From the NCBI GenBank assembly GCA_015179125.1, contig WHVA01000039.1, positions 248,001 through 312,000 on the forward strand: 64,000 nt of DNA. The letters run 5' to 3'. Below are positions 46,660-56,620 of the stretch, piece after piece. A program made the translations under genes and the position numbers. Each line of letters opens with the position of its first letter. Position 1 is the first letter of the stretch. The notes below the pieces were generated by a model, which did no database searches, was not told where the DNA came from, and was given only the letters and a program-made list of their open reading frames with translations. Source of the stretch: Gautieria morchelliformis. Its lineage: Eukaryota > Basidiomycota > Agaricomycetes > Gomphales > Gomphaceae.

Positions 46660-46756
46660 GAGGTGACGCACGCGCTGCGGACCGCAGAGGTCTTCGGCGC
46701 GCAAATGCGGGCGCGCGGGCTCATCGACAAGGAGATGGCTACTCAAAAAAATGCAA

Positions 46757-46827
46757 ACCAAGGCGTACTTGGAGAAAGCCGTGGCCGTAGCCGCTACTGC
46801 CACGGCTTTCTCCAAGTACGCCTTGGT
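46757..46827. repeat. fold-back palindrome F5, perfect 29-bp arms
   Basis: 46757-46785 and 46799-46827 are exact reverse complements (ACCAAGGCGTACTTGGAG ...) around a 13-base loop. Confidence 0.97.
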
Positions 46828-48450
46828 CCTCATTCATGATCGGTGTGTGTAATGCACACACGGGGGAGTTCATTTCAGTACTATTCGCAGGAGCCTCAGG
46901 CTGCATGCCCGCCGGAGTGGAGACGATCTACTCTCAGCAGTTATTGGATCAGACGCAGGATGGCCACGGGATAAAACAATATTATTCAACGTGAAGCGGC
47001 TATCTTGCCTCAAGGGGGCAAATGTCGCAGAAACGGCAGGAATCTTTAAATTTATTTGTATTTTTATTTTTATTATGGAGGTTGCAGTGCTATTTACGTC
47101 ACGGGATAGGGACACCTGGTGCCGGCAGGCCGTATTATGAAAGTCGGCAGTGCAATCCACAAAAGCATAAGGAAGGTGTGCGACATTGATGTCTCACCTT
47201 CGGAATACTATATCTTCGTGCTGGGGCTCGGAGGAAATCCAAGCCGCTAAGAGACAATTATGAATGCCACTGAAGCTTTGGCGGTTGCTGACAGGGAATC
47301 AGGGAAAATAGTCTCCCCCCGCGCGCTATATGCGAACATGTGGCTGAGGATCGTTTCCACATGCATGATGCCGTTCTCGTACAACGGGGAGTGAGATAGT
47401 CAGGCTGCTCACTCTCCGGTTCTTCACAATGACAGAAGGCAGCCATACCATCCAATACTGTGCAAGGCATTTGTTGAATATTAGAAACGTTCGGTGCGCT
47501 GACATAACTCAGGGATACGTTGCGACGGTTCGACAGACAAAGGGAAAGGTACACACGTAGTGCAGGAAAATACAATGGGAAGCGGTATACCACGCGGATC
47601 AGCAATGAGCTTTTGGTATAATTAGAATCTTCCTGTATATTTAAGGGAAGTCGCTGTTGAGCATCTAGGAATCAAACAACTCCAGCGAGCGTGACCCTGG
47701 TCTGTCCTACGTTGCCATAGCTTCAATCTCTGAGATGCCGCCACCTCTCCTTCGACCATGATACCGACCTGCCCCACCTATCATCTTTCTTTCCCCGCGG
47801 CCGTCTCGGGGTTCCGCCGCCACCTCCTTTCTCTGCTTGTCCTTGTCTCTCTGTACACACAGACTCCAAGCTCAGCCTCACATCTATGCAGTCCACAGTA
47901 CTTCCACAGCCCGCCGCATTTCCACAGTCCACCCCACTTCCATAGTCCCCTCGTCCATCGTTGTCGTCCCATGCATGGTGCCGAAGCGCAGGCATGCGGC
48001 GAGATGCACCCTGGCGCGCATCAGATGTGGCGGCTTCTGGTCGCAGGTGTCCTCGTCGGTAGGCTGGGCAGTTGCTGCACGAACCCGCTTCAGGGAGGAA
48101 AATCCCATACGGATGACTTAGCGGCTGCGATCCTTGACAGCTCGTGTCTTCTCTTGGGCTTGTGCGGGGGCGTCTACGCAATCTCCCCCGATTCCTCGTC
48201 GGCTGTGTCGTCGCGCGGAGGCGTTTGAGGAATGATGCCGGGCTTCTCGTCGGACGCAGGATTCCTTGTAGGAGGAAGGGTGGCGTTTAGCGTAGGTGGA
48301 TACGGCTTGACTGCTCGCAAAGACAGGAAAGTAGGTGAGCTGAGTGAGATGGATACGAGGAGCGGAAGTGCTCACCAAGCATGATATAAACTCCTAATCG
48401 ATTTACTTCCGATTCATCACGTTGTGGCGGATGCATTCCGCTCTGTTTAT

Positions 48451-48477
48451 TTGTCTGACCTTAGCTAGGTCAGACAA
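48451..48477. repeat. fold-back palindrome F6
   Basis: Perfect 11-bp arms TTGTCTGACCT / AGGTCAGACAA around TAGCT. Confidence 0.92.
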
Positions 48478-48721
48478 CGCCATGTTGTTTCGTACATGTT
48501 CTCGCTTGAATATGTAATTCAAGTGTGGAAAACGCTTGTTAGCCGGTTGAGCGGCAGAGCACATGATTCCTCCCACACGGACCCACGACCATCCCCTGCG
48601 CCCGACCGAGATGGAGCTCTGCATCGGGCCTTTGCATCATGTCTCACTGCAGTGAACAGTCAATGTTCGCGTAACAGAGCTAGCACTCCACGCGTTATTC
48701 TACGTGCAGCTCAGCGCAATC

Positions 48722-50348
48722 CGCACCCCAGCACGCGGATCCGGATACGTCCTGCGCGGCCGACACACCTGGCCCCTCGCCCGCTTGCTCGCGTTGAACC
48801 TCTGGCACGGTGACTATGAGAAACCCTGTGTAAACCGAGACGGGGTGTGTGGGTGATCAATCGGTCGTTTCCTTCCATTTTCAGCATTTTCTTTGTGTTC
48901 TTTTTTTTTTCATATTGTGTGGTGGGATCACTCTTATGCCGTCATTTCTTGATCATGCTGCCCTTCTGATACTGCTCGTACACATGCACAGGCCCGCCTG
49001 CAGCCAATATAGAGACTACTTGCCTGGGATCGCCGTCAGACGCATTTCATTTCCGCGCGGTCCCTGTCACGCGTGGCAATCCATCCCCTACGGTCACGTA
49101 ACATATACCTTAGACTCCCCTGTGGGAGGATATCGACAATTTCCCTCGCTCACTGTTATCGTCCCCGTTATCGGCCCCGACCGCATATCCGATCCCTCCC
49201 ACGAGGCGGACATCCACCAACAATCCGCACGAAAGTTTCCTCCTATCGCGTCTCTCCCGTTCCCGAGCCCATTCCGACTAATCGCTGCGACAAGCTTGCG
49301 ATCCGAAGTGCGTGACAGCATCACTCCATCACGTCCACCCTATGTGTCACTGTCTAACAGCCTGGACCACAAGGCACGGGTGATGTTCGCGTGCATTAAT
49401 ATGTCCGACATCAGAGGGAACGACGCAGCGCCAAGAAACTCTGCTTCGGAAATGGGGAAAAATAATACACTCTTGTCTGAGCTCGACGAAAAAGTTTGAG
49501 AGCAAAACGCCAAGTTTTGCTCTCAAACCCTTTCTCGTCACCCGAGATAACGCTGCCACCGCCGTACCGACAGGGTACGCGCGAGCTGATGCGCTCGAGG
49601 ATGTCCTGATGGACGCTCCAAAATCGAGAAAGGCACAACCGTGTCGCCAAGCGTGTCCTGGGGGGTGTTCATAGTTAGCGACGATGCGGTCGATCACACG
49701 CTTCGGTACACGTTCCTGCTTCGCGCATATACGTTCACGTCATACATTCGCCTCATTCCCGGAAGGGCCCACTTATTCCGATCTTCTTCTGCCATCACAC
49801 GATCGTACAAAATATCTGCACTCCGAAGCAGCACCCCCGCGTTCGCATACCATGCACAGGCGAACATAGCAACCCAGCACGCCGACGTACGGTTGGTTTG
49901 TGGACATTGGGCGCATAAGAGCCCACTACTGATTCAGTCCGCCGAAGCTCAAAGAGTTACCGTGTGCATCTCAGTATGCATCACTGAAACCACATCATAT
50001 CCACATATCCTGGACCGTTCCGGCACCCCGGGAATGCTTACTGCCTTCCGCAGCGTCACCATGCGGTGTCCCAAGCTCACGGGGTCCACGGGAGTCACTT
50101 CAGGTCAGTACACACTTAGGCTGAAAACGAGGCGTATATTTACTAATCGCAAGCGCAGAGAGCAGAAGATTTGTGATGTAATGGTCACAACTTCTCGCCG
50201 ACTAAGTAGAACTGGATCCTGACACAGCTCAGGTCGTCCTGACATGATTCCCTATGTTATCCTTACAAGTGTCACGATCTTCATGGAGATTGCGGCACAG
50301 GCGGAGGTATTTATGGGCAATGGGGTAACGCGACCGGATCAGGCTTGA
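48722..50348 (+). pseudogene. O-fucosyltransferase-like relic, divergent copy
   Basis: Near 48778-48830 the frame reads ARLLALNLWHGDYEKPCVN, which keeps the GDYE part of the family's HLRRGDYE motif that the inverted-repeat copies have lost. Repeat R3 follows at 48890-48990, then unrecognised sequence with fold-back F7. At 50283-50348 the end reads MEIAAQAEVFMGNGVTR, stop TGA 50346-50348. 50281-50500 aligns with 15270-15535. The separate pieces do not join in one frame. Confidence 0.45.
49485..49539. repeat. fold-back palindrome F7
   Basis: Arms 49485-49508 and 49514-49539 (GTTTGAGAGCAAAAC core), one mismatch and a 2-base gap, 5-base loop. Confidence 0.93.
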
Positions 50349-50524
50349 TAGCACCTCAGCGTCGATCCTCGTCTGCGCACTGCGCGATGCTCACACTTAC
50401 ACCCTTCTCCCGCCACGCCATTGTACTTTTTCCCCGTGTCCGGGAGTCTGGCGGCAAATGCGGGTGCCTGGCACGCGCCACACGCCACGTGTCCAACACA
50501 ACTGACATGCCAAGAAGTTTATAT

Positions 50525-50606
50525 CACGATCATGATCGAAGTGATCGATCGATGATCGATCGTTGTCAAGATGTATTGATGGCTACCCATTTAGGCTCGA
50601 TTCACG
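50525..50606 (-). repeat. dispersed repeat R2, fourth copy (short)
   Basis: GATCGAAGTGATCGATCGAT and CTACCCATTTAGGCTCGATTCACGT match the left-arm copy orientation at 5470-5540. Truncated. Confidence 0.6.
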
Positions 50607-50694
50607 TACTTGTGCGGTTGTCGAACTCGCCGAGGAGGATGAGGCCAAGGAGGGTACGCCTGTCGTTGCCTCTGTTTCCGGGATCAGGCACAGC

Positions 50695-50834
50695 CAGCGC
50701 GCAGCGGGAGGGGCGGCGAAACACCGAGTGAGGGTTCGCTAGACATCAATTAACATTCATGCACACACACCGTCAGAACCGCAACGCAGCGAGACAACAG
50801 GTGCCGGCCCCACCTCGACGGTCACGCCTCGGGC
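50695..50834 (-). repeat. segment C, locus 2
   Basis: Reverse complement of 32576-32700; the match stops at the GGGCGGCG junction with segment B. Confidence 0.85.
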
Positions 50835-51245
50835 GGCGTGGAACCCGGCCCCGTGTGGACACGCTTCTCGAACCTCATTCCCCGCCTCCGACTACCCCCG
50901 CCCGTCTCCGGGCCCTGGTGGCTTTGCACTCCTGCCCCCGCGCACATCGTGCTGTGCTCGGTGCTGACGGCACGCTTCGGCTGGGTATTGCGTAGGCGGG
51001 CACGCCGGAGGTGGCGATGGCACTGAGGCGTCTTTGTATGTGAGTGTGGCGCACGTTCCCTGGGCTTGGTGCCTGTTTGGTGCTTTCTGGAGTAGATTGC
51101 TGACGCCTGTATTCCTCCCAATCGCATGCATGCGATACGCTTCCCACCTGCCTTTCCCACGACCCCTTACGCTCACGCTACCCCATCCCCGCAGCGCCTG
51201 GCGATGGCCCACCTCCTCGGCCAGCTCGGCATCGGCTGCTGCTCG
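50835..51245 (+). repeat. segment B, locus 2, uninterrupted copy
   Basis: Direct match to 26046-26099 plus 32215-32575. The LINE target ATTCCCCGCCTCCGACTACC is continuous here (50878-50897). It contains the conserved RLAMAHLLGQLGI stretch. It is inverted relative to segments A and C when compared with locus 1. Confidence 0.88.
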
Positions 51246-51454
51246 TCGACGTATGTGAGTGAGTCGTCGAGTGTTCGGGCCATCTGCGAGGAGATCAGAG
51301 TCAGAAGGAACGCGATCCTGACACACGCACATCAGCGCGCAGGCTGGCCATCGCCCTCTCCGGCATCGGGGCGGCAAGGTTGAGTGCCCCGTCGTCTTCT
51401 GGAAGGAAGTTGGGCCGGACGGGCGGTTTGTGCGGATGCATAGGACATTGTGTG
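51246..51454 (+). repeat. segment A, locus 2, left piece
   Basis: Reverse complement of 25855-26045; it continues at 55961-56025 after Copia-3. It keeps YVSESSSVRAICEEIRVRRN in frame with the end of segment B. Confidence 0.87.
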
Positions 51455-51677
51455 TGTTAGTAATCGGGACGATGACACCGCCGAGGCAGAGCCGGCACGC
51501 ACTTAGCCGGAGGTTCGAGATCGCTCTCGACCCCGGGTTGCTGGTGCACCGGCATCGCATCGGCACAGCAGCTCGAAGAGATTGGTAATACAATGGACAT
51601 CATATTTTTGTATATAAGGCAGAACGATCTACTTGAGATCGTAGTATAACAGTTTATTATATCTCCTTCGTTCCACA
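51455..51677 (+). repeat. 5' LTR of Copia-3
   Basis: TGTTAGTAATCGGG to CTTCGTTCCACA. A TATATAAG box at 51611-51618 is the probable promoter element, with transcription expected shortly downstream inside the LTR. Confidence 0.95.
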
Positions 51678-51690
51678 GGTTATGGGCCCC
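51678..51690 (+). other. primer-binding site of Copia-3 with a short upstream ORF
   Basis: GGTTATGGGCCCC, as in Copia-2 and Copia-4, complementary to the initiator tRNA-Met anticodon arm. Its ATG (51682) opens only a six-codon frame (MGPAHN, stop at 51700-51702), and gag starts later at 51768. Confidence 0.85.
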
Positions 51691-51767
51691 GCGCATAACT
51701 AAAACTACTACAAATCTAGCTTAATCTAACTACGCTCTATACTCCAACAACTCAATACCGATCGACG

Positions 51768-54700
51768 ATGTCGAGTAGCAACAACACGTACAAGATCGAC
51801 CCCTTGAACAGGGATAATTACGCGGCGTGGCGCCGGCGGCTCGAGTGGATACTCGATGACTTAGATCTGTGGGACGTGGCTATCGGCAGGGAGACGGAAC
51901 CGAGACCGGCAGATGCCGACAACGTCACTGCGACCGAGCAGCAGGAGATCGACGATTGGAGAAGGAAGGACAAGAAAGCTAGAAAAGAGATTTGCCTCAG
52001 AGTTGCCGATGAACAACTAGTTTACATCAATCAGACGATGTCTGCATTTGCTGTATGGACTAGTTTACAAGCTATATTCGAATCTAAGGGAGCAGTGGGA
52101 ATTATAAATCTCCGAAGAGATTTCTTCCGGACGCTTGCCGAGGATGGCGCGAACATGGAGGAGCACGTACGCAAGCTCCGCGGCATTCAACAGGAATTGA
52201 ATGCGCGGGGGCATTACATCAGTGACACCGAGTTCTCGAACACGTTGCTGATGTCATTACCAGATTCTTGGTCGGCGTTTATTACGGCAGTAAACGCCAG
52301 TGGAGCCGGGACAACAGCTGATATATTAATAGCTCGGGTCCTCGATGAGGATCGAGCACGGAAAGCTGGATCGGCACGGCAGACGGCGCTTAAGGCGCAA
52401 CAACGTCACAGGCCCAAGAAAGATGACTCAGGAGCAACAAAGGGAAAGTGCCGAAATTGCGGCAAGAAGGGTCATTACGTGAAGGACTGTTGGGCGAAAG
52501 GTGGCGGCAAGGAAGGCCAAGCACCAAAATGGTTCAAACCAGGGAACAAAGAAACGGTTAAACAAGCGGAAGAAAAGGACTTCGCGTTTGTATCTAAGGA
52601 GGTAGCATACAGTGCTATATCTGCATCCGACTGGCTAGCTGATTCAGCGGCAACAACACATATAGCTCGAAGCCGAAACGATTTCGCTAGCTATGCCGAG
52701 GAACCATCTGAAATCGAAGGAATTTCACCCGGTGCGGTACTACATACACAAGGCTGAGGTACTATATACATGGAATTCAAGATCGGCGCCAAGACGAACA
52801 CGATCGAACTACGTGACGTCAAGCATGCACCGGATGCGCCGAACAACCTTATCAGCGTAGGGCGTTTAACTGATAAGGGCAACACGGCCACATTTTCAGG
52901 CACCGGCGTCGAATTCAAATCACGCGCCGGAGTTACCTTCGCAAGGGACAGAAGCGCGGGCGGCTGTTCTGTATGAAGGCACGAGTCACTCGATCAGTTG
53001 AGGCAAGGGACTTTGCCGCAGCGGCAAAAGGACGTTCATGGGACAAATGGCATAGGATACTAGGGCACGTCAATATAAACTCCATAAAATTGTTGAAATC
53101 TAACGACCTAGTTACTGGACTCGAGATCGACGAGTCAACCGAGCCGAGCCAATGCAAAGCATGCATACAAGGCAAACGGCATGTGGAGCCGTTCCCCAAA
53201 AGAGCCGAGGACACTGTAGAACAGGTCGGTGACCTAACAGTATCCGATGTATGGGGACCTGCCCAGACCGAGGGACCATCGCGTGAGAAATACTTTTATT
53301 CTTTCACGGACATCAAATCGAGGTACACCGTAATCTATTTTGGGAGCACCAAAGATGAAGCGCTCAAACACTTCGAGACGTACAAGGCATTCCTCGAGAC
53401 CCAAACAGGTCAGAAACTGAAGAGATTTCGCTCGGATAATGGAGGGGAATATGTCAATAAAAATTTCAAGGAATTTTGTGCAAAATATGGCATTATCATG
53501 GAGACCACAGCTCCATACTCCCCAGCCCAGAATGGAATCGCCGAACGACTCAACCGGACCTTACTCGAGCACGCACGTGCAATGATATTTGCCAAGAACC
53601 TGCCAAAAATACTCTGGCCCGAGGCCGTGGCTTACGCGTGTTATATCAAAAATCGATCACCCACGCGAGCGCTTGGAGATGACGCAACACCGTTCCAGGT
53701 ACTATTTGGCAAGAAGCCGAACATAGCACGTCTAGAGGAATTCGGGACAAATTGCTGGGTTATGGTGCCGGATCAACGTCGAGCCAAACTTGATCCAAAG
53801 GCAGAAGAACATATATTCGTCAGAGTAGCTGAACATGCAAAGGCCTGGAGGTACTACAATAAAGCCTCAAAGCACGTTCAAGTATCTAGAAACATTACAT
53901 TTGACGAAAATGACAACCGACTCTACCCTATCCCAGATAACGACGATGACGACACGGCACCGCTCGAGGGGGAGCACTCACCGCGCAAGCATGTGCAGGA
54001 CCCGATCACATCTACCCCACAGACGTCATCACCCCAGACAACGCCCGTCCCTGATCCACCTGAACAAGCGCCAGCTCCAGAGATCCGACGGAGCGCGCGT
54101 ATCACTCAGAGACCGGATTACCGGAAACTGAATAATTCAGGACGCACCGAGCAGGTTTACATAACAAAAGAAATCGTCACTGAACCTGAGAATTACAGAG
54201 CGGCGGTATCACGTGATGATGCGCCGATCTGGGAGAAAGCGATGGAAATTGAGATGGACCAACACAAGACATTAGGAACATGGGAATTAACAGAACTACC
54301 ACCCGGACGAGTAGCTATCGGTTGCCGATGGGTATACGCTGTCAAAACGCAACCGGATGGGCAATTCGATAAGGCTAAAGCAAGGGTTGTGGCTCAAGGA
54401 TTCACACAGAGGCCAGGAATGGAGTACTATGAGATAACCTCACCCGTGGTCAAATTCGATTCACTACGTGTTCTATTAGCGATCGCAAACACACTCGATT
54501 GGGAAATTGAAATGATGGATGTCAAAGGCGCCTACCTCAATTCAACCATAGATGAGGAGATCTACATGCGCCAGCCCGACGGTTTTGATGATGGATCTGG
54601 ACGCGTTCCAAGAATATACAGAGCGCTCTACGGACTCAAACAATCGGGACGAGCTTGGCATCAGCGCTTACGCAAATTACTACTCGATCTTGGCTTCCAT

Positions 54701-55789
54701 CAAAGTACAGCCGATGAATGTGTCTATATCAGACAAGATAAGGACTCAATAGAAGTCATATCAGTATATGTGGATGACTTTGGACTATTTGCTGACTCCA
54801 AAGTAGGGATGATTAAGCTCAAGGGGGAGCTTCATGGAAAATTCCCTTGAACAGATTTAGGAGAAATGAAGAAAATCTTGGGAATTAGAGTTGAGAGGAA
54901 TAGGGATGAGGGAACACTGATCATGTCTCAAGGACATTACATCGACATCATACTCGATCGATTCAACATGGCTACGGCACATTCCGTATCTACACCTCTG
55001 CATAAAATGATCAAACTCACGACACCCATGGACTCAACAGGTCCAACTGCCGAAGTACCCTATGCCAAAGCGATCGGATCACTAATGTATGCAGCACTCA
55101 GCACGCGACCTGATTTGGCTTTTACCGTACAACACTTGAGCCAATTCACTACTACTTACGGAACCGAGCACTGGACGGCGATCAAGCATGCGCTCAGGTA
55201 CCTCAAGGGGTCACGTGACGACAGCATAATCTTCCGACGAGACGCTGGTCTCGACCTCGAAATATTCGTTGACTCGGACTATGCTAATAGAAACGATGCA
55301 CTGTCTATTAGCGGTTATGTAGCTATACTAGGAGGAGGAACCATTGCATGGAGCTCGAAGAAGCAGCGAACGATCGCGCTATCTACCACGGAGGCCGAAT
55401 ACATGGCACTTACCGAGGGCGCCAAGCAATTAATCTGGCTGAGGCATTTTATCGAGGAACTAGGAATCGATCAAACCCAGCCCACGTCACTTCGATCAGA
55501 CAACCTAGGCGCCATTACACTATCGCATGACGCAACGTATCATGCGCGTACCAAACACATCAATGTCGCATATCATTTCATCTGTGAGAAAGTGGCCTCT
55601 CACGAGGCATCACTTACGTACGTACCGACGAAGGAGAACGTAGCGGACATATTTACAAAGGGACTAGACATGCATCAACATAGGTATCTATTAGGGAAAT
55701 TAGGATTTTACCGAAGGGACTTCTCGCTGAGGGGGAGTGTTAGTAATCGGGACGATGACACCGCCGAGGCAGAGCCGGCACGCACTTAG
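51768..55789 (+). pseudogene. Copia-3 gag-pol polyprotein, three lesions
   Basis: Gag (51768-) ends in a CCHC knuckle (CRNCGKKGHYVKDC, about residues 228-241). The protease reads WLADSAATTHIA: the glycine of the Asp-Ser/Thr-Gly triad is Ala, probably inactivating. TGA 52755-52757 follows QG. One base is missing in the G run near 52945. The frame 52973-54850 holds the integrase (CKACIQGK, DVWGPAQTEG, SDNGGEYVN, NGIAERLNRT) and RT (AQGFTQRPGMEYYEITSP, YGLKQSGRAWH, catalytic YVDD). TGA 54848-54850 interrupts RT; the same frame continues to 55789 with RNase H (YVAILGGGTIAWSSKKQ, HARTKHINVAYHF, NVADIFTKGL). Otherwise well preserved. Confidence 0.92.
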
Positions 55790-55960
55790 CTGGAGGTTCG
55801 AGATCGCTCTCGACCCCGGGTTGCTGGTGCACCGGCATCGCATTGGCACAGCAGCTCGAAGAGATTGGTAATACAATGGACATCATATTTTTGTATATAA
55901 GGCAGAACGATCTACTTGAGATCGTAGTATAACAGTTTATTATATCTCCTTCGTTCCACA
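55738..55960 (+). repeat. 3' LTR of Copia-3
   Basis: Preceded by the purine tract GAGGGGGAG (55729-55737). The end of the RNase H frame (to 55789) runs into it. Confidence 0.95.
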
Positions 55961-56025
55961 GTGTGTGCCGTGCTCCTGGCTGGTGTTGTGGCTAAGTCTG
56001 GCATCTGTCACATGACCACGCATCA
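55961..56025 (+). repeat. segment A, locus 2, right piece
   Basis: GTGTGTGCCGTGCTCCTGGCTGG and onward matches the reverse complement of 25785-25852; similarity fades after about 56025. Confidence 0.8.
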
Positions 56026-56620
56026 GGAAAATCTGAATAATACTTACCGGCCTTTGAAGGGGCTTATCGCAACTTAACGATCATTCTAAGCACCTGTAAG
56101 TCCGATGGTGCTAAGCCTGACCATGCTTGGAATAAGCCAAGTCTTCCCATGAATTTGACTTACAGAGAGCTTATTCTGGACTTTGGCTAAGTACGGCTAT
56201 AAGTAGTATTTTAAGCTAGTTTCAAACCCAATTTTCATACGCGTGAGACAAATGGACCAAGAGTCTAAGCACCTTAGGAAGTAAAATAAGCATTAGAAAG
56301 TGAATGACTCAAGCTAGCACTGTTTCAGACAATATACTTACTATTTGTTAAGCAACGTAGTCCAAGTGTGTTTTAATCATGCTAAATGTGCTAAGTATTC
56401 ATTAAGTGCCAAAACAAAAGCGGTAGAAAAACGAGTCTAAATGGGTGAAACATGACGAGCCAGAGTTGAATCTGGCATGGTAACAGGCCATAACATATTG
56501 AAACGAAGAATAGTGGGAATCTATGTATAAATATCATGGACTGCTGCAAGTCATGCCATGGCACAGATTCTGAATAAGATAATGTTCAAACTAGTAGTCG
56601 GGTTGAGGAGGCGAAGAAGT
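56026..56620. other. AT-rich intergenic region
   Basis: Low-GC flank of the gene at 56621 with short inverted and direct AAGC/GCTTA words; no coding support. It likely contains the 3' flank and terminator of the minus-strand gene. Confidence 0.4.

Larger units (their letters stand above)
45797..48720. other. region with coding-like remnants and fold-backs, no recognised gene
   Basis: Between 46357 and 46835 the plus strand reads coding-like text (VPHEYREFKELLVHLMAKR, then AFSEVTHALRTAEVFGAQM) interrupted exactly at fold-backs F4 and F5. I do not recognise the protein. 45797-46240, 46870-47700 and 47760-48420 show no supported feature; the latter has short direct repeats of TTCCACAG-CC type near 47900-47945. 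Confidence 0.35.
51455..55960 (+). mobile_element. full-length Ty1/copia retrotransposon Copia-3
   Basis: 4506 bp, LTRs of 223 bp, target duplication GTGTG (51450-51454, 55961-55965). Two LTR differences were seen, both CpG to TpG in the 3' LTR. gag-pol is one frame from gag to pol apart from two TGAs and a one-base loss. The pre-insertion site is preserved at about 25835-25860. A solo LTR of the family is at 17401. Confidence 0.97.

Noticed and set aside
50892-51593. 233-codon minus-strand ORF
   Set aside because: It crosses the segment B/A junction and the Copia-3 LTR boundary, so it is a chimera of a repeat and a recent insertion.
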